Positions 42,111 to 51,900 of a stretch of DNA of 64,000 nucleotides are shown here, piece by piece. A program made the position numbers and the translations under genes. Origin of the DNA: Typhlomys cinereus (taxonomy: Eukaryota; Chordata; Mammalia; Rodentia; Platacanthomyidae). The stretch is from assembly GCA_023101885.1 (NCBI GenBank), contig JALPQD010000295.1, forward strand, positions 496,001 to 560,000, written 5' to 3'. Position 1 is the first letter of the stretch, and each line of letters begins with the position of its first letter. The notes beneath the pieces were generated by a model that was not told the DNA's origin, ran no database searches, and saw nothing but the letters and a program-made list of their open reading frames with translations.

Positions 42111-44650
42111 AATAAATAAGTAAGATTAAAGAAAAATACTTAAAAGGGGGGCTGAAGAGATGGCTTGGGGGTTAAGCCTCTCCCTTGCAGGCGGAAGGTC
42201 CTGAGTTCAGATCCTAGACTCCACGTATAGATGCTGGGTGGAAGCAGGGGCAGAGTAAACGAGGAGGCAGTGGAGGCGGTCCATGGTGGTTCCTGAATTC
42301 GCTCGTGGTTCTACACACACACACACACACACACACACTTATAGGTGCGCACACACACACACATGCACAATTGAATAAATAAAAAAAATTAAATTTAAAA
42401 AAAAAGAAAAATACTTAAAAGAATCTAGACTTGGTGCTGCATGTCTTTCTCAGCTAGGAACACCTAACTGCACACCTGGTAATATGGCATATGCTCATTA
42501 GATAGCTCAGTCTTCACTACACCACACTTCCTCATTAGTGAAGGAAAAAAAGTTGCAACCGACAGGCATCACAAAGCTTGGATGTACACCATTAGTCCAC
42601 GTGTCCCCAGAACATCTCAACTGAAATACAACGCCTTCCTCTCTCTGTTTTCTGTTCTCTGTTCTCCTGACTGAAGCCACCAGCTGGTCTACCATACATC
42701 CATCTTTGCACCTTTCCTACAGCAAAGGTGCTTAGTGTGCAGACCCAGACGAACCGCAATGACCTGTCTAGTCTCACTAAACTCTGTGGTTTTGAAGGAC
42801 TCACTCGGGCCTGTCCAGTTGTTTGGACTCCTCAGAATGGAAGGACACCGGGAAAGTTGGCAGTAGCAAAATGTGTAGGTGCCACATCCGAGCCCCGTAG
42901 TGACACAGGGTAGTCAGTTCTCTTGTCGTCCACAACATGAACAAGTGTGTCACTGGCGAGTGAGACCAACTACCAGCTCTTACCCCAACCAGCAGCCTGC
43001 AGAAACTGGACCTTAGGCAGGAACTGATCAGCCTGCAGGAAGGTCTCTGGCCTGACCTGTGCTCTACAAGAACGGAGGAAGAATGATGTTCCTGCAACCC
43101 AAGCCACCATAAAGATGCTCCATGGGAGACCCAAAAACTATGGGCTGTGACTCTTGCAGTGGAGCAAGGTAATCTTAGGAGCACACGGAGGAACATTTTG
43201 AACTTTGATGTTCATGTTTTTGGCATGTATTAGAAAATCATAGGTCTAGCTCGTTGAACCCACTAGTCTATAAAAGGGGATTCAGTTGAAATGAGGTGAA
43301 CAGATTTAAGAAACACTCCAAAGTAAGTAAGTTCAGGTGAAAATTCATAATCATTGACCAAAGGAATTGAGTCCCTCATTTTTCTCTCTGGAAGTTGGAA
43401 ATAAGACAGCACTCTACCCTTGGCATATAATATGCATAGACCTGAATGTTTTCCTACTTTTATTTTTTTAATATTTTATTTATTTAGTTGAGGGAGAAGA
43501 TACCAAGTGTGTATGTGGAAGTCAGAGGACAGCAATCCAATATCTGTTCTTTCCCTAAACCCTGTGTTCTCTGGGGACGGATCTCACTTAGCCAGGTTTG
43601 CACACAGGTATCTATACCCACCCAGTCATATCACTGGCCCACCTCTGCATTTTCACTTTTTATTTCCTCTTTTCTCCGTGCCACACAGCCTCTCTCAGAT
43701 GAATGAACCAGGGCGCCAGGTATGGTAACACCCCAAAGCCTTGCACTGAAATGGTGGTGTCCTTCCTAGGGGGACTTCCTCTCGGGTGACTCCCAGGGCT
43801 GCCCTGAATAGCTCAGATTCCAAGCACGTGGATCAGCTAAAGTCTTGTAGGTCTTGAGTGCCCTGCTCACGGCCGCTCTCTCGTCTTGACTCTGTGACCC
43901 CACAAACGGTAAGGAGAGATTCCCTTCACCTCCACAGCACCCACAGTCAGCTCCAACGCAAGGAGGTGGCTCTTGCCTCTGCCTCCCACAACTAGACAAG
44001 GCGCCCCACTAACCTCAGACAGCAGGTCAAAAGGAAAGCGGAGCCTCCTTGGGTGTCGCAATGCCAACAGCTTTGTGTTTGTAGCAAACGGAAGATACAC
44101 ATCCACTGCACCATCGAGATCATTCTAACAGTGCCAGCTGGCAAGGTGCTTGCCACAGGCAGCAGCAACGTTGATGCCGCCAAGAGAGCTGTGTGGATGG
44201 TGCTCATTCTTTGGCATTGTTCAACGGGCAGAAGGAAGCAGGCTTTGGGTCTACGGAGCTGGATTCCAATCCCACACTCACCCATTCCCCCTTACACCTG
44301 TGCGAAAGCACACAGCAGTAGGTTTTCTTCCTAGGTGTTCTCCAAACCAGAGTACCCACTTCACCAGAGAGGCACCCACGAGTGACAACTGCCACGGACT
44401 TAGGTGGCCCCAGTCAGAATCTACATTTTCACAAGATCCTCGGGGAGCTGTTCCCATAAGACAACTGGAAGAACGTTGCTTTATCTCAAGATTTGGGGTT
44501 TGGTTGGGGGTAAAGTGTTGAGACCAAGTCTCAAGTAGCTCAGGCTGGCCTCAAACTCACTATATAGTTGAATATATACATATATGTGTGTGTGTGTTTA
44601 TATATATGTATATATAATTGTTTATATATAATATATAACAATTTTCAGGA

Positions 44651-44694
<44 letters not shown>

Positions 44695-47600
44695 ACATAT
44701 ATATTCCTGAAAATTGTTAGTTCTGGGAGAGGTGAGGAAAGAGACAGGGATGTAAAGGTCAGGTTTCAAGTATTTCATCCTTATACACTTGAACTCTTCA
44801 TATACTTTGTGTACTTGAACGCCTGATCCTCCTCTCTTCTCTACGTCCCAACCAAGTACTGGGTTACAAGCATACACCACTCTGCCTGGCTATGAGGTAA
44901 TTTTCCCATTCTACCACACTGCATCTCCTCATTCACTTATTAACAATCATTTATCTATCTATGTGAACATCTATCACATAAAAATGCTAGGTACCATGCT
45001 GACAGCTGTGAAACAGCCAGTAAGATAAATACACCTTCTGCCCTGATAGATACAGTCAGAATCTATGTCTCTAAGACCCTTTGAAGTGAATTTCAAACTC
45101 CCATTGGTAGAATCACATTGTAAAACAATCTGACAATACCTAATGTATTACTCATGGTATCACAGCTCTGGCAAAATACCCGAGGATGGTAACATAGGGA
45201 AAAGAGGTGTGTTTAGCTAATAGTTTCAGAGGCTGGATGTCAAAACACCATGGTATGTGCTGTGTGAAGGCCTCACGGTAGATATCATCACAATGGTAGG
45301 AGCAGAGAAACCATAGTGAGGCAGGAGGCCATGGCAAATGTCTTACAAGTGACAACTCTTGAGAGAGCTAATCAGGATTCCATGAAAACTACGACATCAC
45401 TCCCTTCCCAGGGCATGCTCCAGTGACCTAACAATTTCCCACTAGATTTGCCCTCTGAAAGGTTCCACCACCTCTTTGCATCAGCACGCTGGGAACCAAG
45501 TCTCCAACTTGCGACTCCTTGCAGCGCACACTCAAATCACACCCAAGCCACAGCAGGAAGTACAGTTGCCTGCAGCAGATCCTAAGAACCATTTCCACCT
45601 CCAGGACGATATCCCCAAGAAATAAAAATGTCTGTGCAAAGCAGCCAGAAACAGCAGCATTCACTGCAGTGTTGTGCCCAGACCAGAGTGTTTTAGAAGC
45701 TATCCAACTGTCCACAAAGAGAATGACTAAAGATAGTGTGGTTAAGTTGAAGAATGCGGTCATAAAGTAATCAGAACGAGTAAACCAGATTTCTATGTCA
45801 ACATAATCTCAACCTAAGTAGTGAGCAAAGACAGATGGTTGCATACGCTGCCTGCAGATTTGCAAATAGAGGGCAGGCATAGTGAGCAGTATACTAGCTT
45901 CCCAAAAATGGTTCTGGGAAAGGTGAGGAAAGAGACAGGGATGGCAAGGGTTGATTTTAAAAAAAGGAAGAAACAACCAAATACAGTTAATTTTACTATC
46001 TGTTGTGATGGATCTCAATTGTTAACTGGACAGGCTACAAAATCACCTGGGAGAAGGATCTGTAACCGTATCTTGGGAGATAGCCTTAACTATGTTCAGT
46101 GTGGGGATATCCCACTGACTACAGGCGGTTCTACTCCCTAGCTGGGATGTAGGATTATATAAATGAAGAAAGAGAGCTGCATGTATTCATCGTTCTCTGC
46201 TTCTAACTGTGGATAAAATGAGACCAGTTACCTCAGGTTCCGGCTGTATTGACTTCCCCACCATGATGAACTGGACCTTGTACTAAAATAAGCTAAAATA
46301 AGCTCTTTCACCCTTGAATTGCTTTTGCCAGGATATTTTATCACAAGCAACAGGAAAAGAAACTGAGACACCTGTTAAATCTGAAAAGTGGGTATCTGGA
46401 TATGTGATCTATACTATGTTCTTTTTTTCGTGTTTTGAATGCTGATGTACTGTGATTTAATTATTTAAGTTTCTCTTAAAGGCTTCACAGGCGACATGAT
46501 CTACAGTCAGCATGCAGAATCTATTCTCAGAGGGTAAAGTAGTAAAAAAATCCTAGTTGTTTACTGTCAAGAAACACATCTACAAAATAACAACAATCTA
46601 TAACTCTTGCAGTGCAACTACTACCTTAAATAGTTTTACATCAATTTTAGAAGAACACTAATTTCTACATAGCACCTAATTTCTACAAGGTCTTAAAAAT
46701 ACCCAAGAAATAAGTACCCAAGAAAGCAATACTTATGTAAGTGTGGTCCTCAAAATGTAGGGGGAGTGGAAGGAGGGAGAACCACTTATTTAAAATGCAG
46801 TTTCCGGGGCCACCTGCAAGTTGATTCATAGAACTCTCTATGGATAGACTCTCCTGGAGTCACGATTTTTAAATGTTCTTCATACAACACCAAAGAACCA
46901 TTCAGTGATAACAAATCTACTGGGAACCAATGCTTTTATATGCCCAAGTGACATATCAGCCAGATAGCTCAGTGAGCAGTAACCTGCCTGTTTGCAAGCC
47001 CGGCAACCTGAGTTTAATCTCAGGAAACCCATGTGGTGGAAGGAGAGAATTAATTTATGAAAATTGTCTTCTGACCTCCCCTGGAGTTCCCTATCATGCA
47101 TGCTGTCTCGCCTTCAAATAAATACATAGATAAATAAATATAAATCACAAAGTAGAGGGGATGATTCCTAAGTCTTTAACAAAGACCTTCTACTAGCACA
47201 TTCAAGCAAGCCCTCACAAAACTGGCTTCCTGCATTAGGGTACAAGAAGAACAAAGAAACACACTTTAGGAAGATGGCTGTAAGTTCACATTGCCATTCT
47301 AAACGCACTTCAAAAAGCAACTGGGTAAACAGGAAAACCCCACAAGTCCAGCCACGCTGCTGCGCTCGCTGAAAGAGCCCGGACATGAGTTTCGCCAAAG
47401 TCAATTTCATTCCAACCAAGTGGCTGAGCTTGAATGGGGCTTGAAGCAGCCTGGCTAGAGCAGAGATCTATCCGGCATGTCCCACAACACTCTAGTCCAT
47501 CACCTCTGTGCTGCCAGCGGGCACCCACTCCTGATCATGCTGGCATCATTCCCCCCAATCCCCCCACGTGCCTTTGATGACTCAGGGCTTTTCCTGACTT

Positions 47601-48872
47601 ATGCACTGGTTTTCCTGACTTTTCCCTTCATCGTCCCATTCCCTGTTTTCAGACAAACAGCCTCGCACAATGTACACAAAAGATGTCCAACCTCACTGGC
47701 ACACAACGAAGTACAAATGCAAAGCACACAGATGCAATTTCATACCCATCAGCTGGCACCATGCCATGTCTAATGCTATCTCAAGTGTCTGCAAGCGTGT
47801 GGGACAACAGGAACCTCCAAAACCACGGTGGCCAGAACCCAAAGGTACAACTGCATCAGAGAAGGGTGGAGGCTACACATTTCTTCTGACCCAGCAAATT
47901 TTAAATATTCAGTAGGAGATGAGTTCACAGCTATTCATAACACTTAATACACTAACAAAATATTGTAAGCCTAAATCATTATCAATAACAAACATGGTAG
48001 CATGCTTGTTAGAAGGAATATTATACAACGGCTAAAATAAAGTAGAATTATGGATACCTTACTGAATAAATCTCAGTCATTCAAGTATTAATGAACTGAG
48101 ATGAGTTCAGTGTTAATAAGAGCTAGTTTAAAACGTCTAATTTGTAAATGCACATACATCTAGTAAAAACATAAAACATGGCAAATGTCAAATTTGGAAT
48201 ATCGCCTGGGGAGGGGAAAAGGGAGAGGGGAGGGAGCTCACAAGTGACTTTGACTGTGTAATTGGTTCATCTCTTCCCCGGCAGGAAACACAGAGCACTA
48301 TTATCACACCGTAGTTTCTGGAGGTTTGCAATCCACCTCAGCCCAAGAGTCGAAGCCCAGGACTGACCAACCTCACTCACTCCATTTGTGGGCTATAAAG
48401 TAGCAGGAGAGGCTGAACCTGTGGGTGGCAAGCGAAACCAACTGGCACCATGATCAGAAAACAACCCACAGAAAGTAATCTGGCTCACTGTTATGAGGGA
48501 TTATGGAGGGATTATAACATCCCCAATTCTAACTCATAATCCCAGAACAGAGACAGTCCAAAAAGCCTTTAGTGCTTCCAACAGCAACCAAAACACCTAA
48601 AAATTCTACATCAGTGATGATAAATAAGCAGGTCTTATTGTATGAGGGAACTAGAACACAAAGTCAGTAATCCAGAAAAGTTATCATGATCCTTAATTCC
48701 GAGTCCATATTGGCATTCGAATTTGTCTTCTCCGGGACTCCAAGAAAAATAGAGAAAAATTCACAAGCCTAATTGTCAGGTTTTGACTTAACACAAACTC
48801 TAGGATATTAGTATAGGATGGCCAGAAGACCAGAATTTTTCTCTTTAACCATTAACCCACCTCAATTCAGTC

Positions 48873-48931
<59 letters not shown>

Positions 48932-51900
48932 AAAGGCAAGAGAGAGAGAGGCATCAACCATAGCACACATGTGGAAGTCAGAGGAGAAACTCAGGGGTCG
49001 GTCCTCACCTTCCACCTTGCCTGAAATAGGATCTCTTCTTTGTTTTTCATTGCTACCTATGCCAGGCTAATTGGCCCACCAGCTTCTAAGGATTCTCTGT
49101 CTCAGCCTCCCATTTTAACACAGAACACTGGAGTTACAGACAGACACACGTTACATCACCTGACTTTGTGTGGGTTCTAGGGGTTCAAACTGGCACCCTC
49201 CTGCTTGCACAGCAAGACTCTGCCCATGGAGCCATCTCCCCCACCCATGCTGCATTTTTTATAAGTCAACAACTATCAAAGTAGAATTTATGTGTAACTG
49301 TAACCAGTCGTGGCTGGATCATTCAACTTAACTTCCAATTGCCAATTACGTTTGAGACCAGAAAGTACAAGTAGTAGAAGGCGAGCTACCTCTTCCATCG
49401 CGCATTATGAGATTGACCTTTTTTAATTGAATAAAGTCTGTCCATTCTCAAAGTACTTACCTTAGGCAAGCAATTTACTAAGAAAAGACTGTGTTCCTAA
49501 AAATCCGGTTTTGCTGCAAATTTTTACTAGTTTTACTCTTCCCATTTTGAAGGTGATTTCTTTTATTTTAGAGAACGCCATTCTGCCACACCACGTGGCC
49601 ACAAAAACTATGGATGCTAAAATACCAACATCTGGAAACCGCAATGGGTTTTAAACCAGGTAGGTAGGTATTCAAGTGATTGATAATCAATTAAAAGATG
49701 TGGAGTTTTATAAAGACTGCATCTAAGAAATACTATATCCTAAGAAATCTCTCACAACACACACACAGTTTTTCAAGATGAGAAAAAACTAAGGTCCCCA
49801 GAAGTATAATTTGCCCAGAGTCGCCAGGATTCACACTTAACTAGGAAGACACACAATGGTACAGATTCATTTCTGACTGCTGATTATAGTCCTATCCCAT
49901 CATAAAAAAAAAAAGCCGCAAACAGTGTCACGACATGAGAAAATGTTCCATTGCATTGTTAGTCTTCCCAGTTCCCTGCTCCCAAGATACTGTCCACTTG
50001 TGCATAAATATCATACTACACAATTTACCAAAGTGCAGCCCACAGACAAGAAATGGCTGAGCTCCTTGGGGCTCAGCTTACACATTTATCAAGGGCTGTT
50101 CACCTTACACATTAACAAGCACCCACATGCATAGTGCATCCTCAGAGTAACATGGTTGGGCCTTGACAGGTGTCGTTTCCAGGTATAGAACTTGCTATTG
50201 TTTTTGTTGGTGCTTCTGATTGAACGCAAGTCTCATACATGCCCAGTAAGCCCTCTATTGCTGAGCAGCATAAGCTTCCTGCCCCTAAAACATAAATCTT
50301 CTAGAAACATGGCCTCTCCTCCCAAGACAGATGAAATAAATAAATAGTAGGTCAGTTTGCAACAGTTAAAAGTGGCATTTAGTTTCTCTTTCAGAAACCC
50401 CATCAATTCAAACAGAAAACAAAACAGCACAAGAACAGAAGCAACCGTCCCCTCGTAAGAAACATCAGAATACCTAAGGAGTGAAATCCATTGCTCTGGA
50501 CAAACAACCAAATGATTACCAACAGGGGACATTTCCTCATGCTTGGTAGCACCTAAAGCATGTGAAATTACAACACACCAGCCAAACAAGCTTTGTATCT
50601 TCATACCACACCACACAGTGTGGTGTAGCCAGGTTGACTTGCCCAAAGCAAGCCAATCAAGAATTACTTTGGGAGGCATTCGCCAAAGACATATGGGAAC
50701 CAGCACTGAACCTCCAAAAGACAATGAAATTTCAGGAGGACAGAGTATGGCGGAACATGAGGATGTGGCCCCGCTTGGTTCTAAGTCACAGGAAGAATTT
50801 GCTGCCAGTCTTGTTGAAGTTCTGCTGGGCCCTTTCTTCTCTCCAGGAGGAAAAGAGTCAGTTTTTTCAAGAGCTAGGTCTTGGTCTGTTTATCTTACAC
50901 AATAAGACAATACCTTTAAACACCCTGTCTGAACACACATCAGAAAATGTTTGAAATATACCAAATACTTACATTTAAAAAAAGGAAGAAAGAAACATTG
51001 CTCAGTGATAGAATGCTTGCCTAGAATGGACAAGACCCTGGTTTGAGCCCCAGTACCTTAAAAAAAGAAAAGCAACTCCTGCTTTCTCTTACAAATGTAC
51101 ACAAACCACAAACCAGCAGTTTTAAGGCAAGAGTGGGACAGATCAAGAGGAGTTCCCAGTCACCAAGTGAGACCCAGACCCAGAAGAGACCTACCTGGAA
51201 GCAATTCATGACGGGATGAAGATGCTAAGAAGAGGTGTCTCGCTGGATACAGAGACTAGATCTCCTCATTGCCACCTTCTCCTCTGGGAACTGAGTCTGG
51301 GAGGGGCAGAGGTGACCCGAACAGCCTTTAATAAGGGCGGGGTTGCCAGTTCCCATCCCAGCCTCTAGAATGCCATGCAGCTTGGTTTGCATAAGTGGCC
51401 CTGTGGCTTGTTTATATGAGTGGTTGTTCTCTTCAGGTTTGGAGAAGGCGTGATCTCCATAGTCCCTTAAACAGCTGGAAGGCAACGGGAGACATACCAA
51501 GAGGAACAGCTGGTTCTAAGTCCTGAGCCCTCTAAGCAATTCACCCTACATAACCATTACCATCCCCTCCGTCTGGATGACAAAGGCAAAGCAGAGAACA
51601 AACTACCCAAGGACACAAAGCTACCATGGGACATGTTAGTGGCAGGACTTGAAATTTAAATGAGGGGGCACACACACACGTCTATAATCCAGTATCCAGA
51701 AAGTAGAGGCAGAAGAACCTCAAGTTGGGGGTCTATTCTGAGCTCCACAGAAGAGAAGCTATCTCCAAAATACAAACCAAAAATAAATAAGCAGGATTGA
51801 ACCAAGAGTTTGATCTGAGGATGTAAACACGTGTTCACCACTTGCTAACAGGAAGATAATACTCTATGAATTACTACATTGACTTCATGGATTAAACTTG

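Noticed and set aside
50233..50724. 163-codon open frame on the minus strand in intron 1
   Set aside because: No family resemblance, and overlapping frames on the other strand are equally long. Chance is sufficient.
50995..51075. tRNA gene candidate from A- and B-box-like sequence
   Set aside because: The sequence is an ID SINE with an A-rich tail. The cloverleaf is not intact. Other A/B-box hits in the window are likewise SINE heads.
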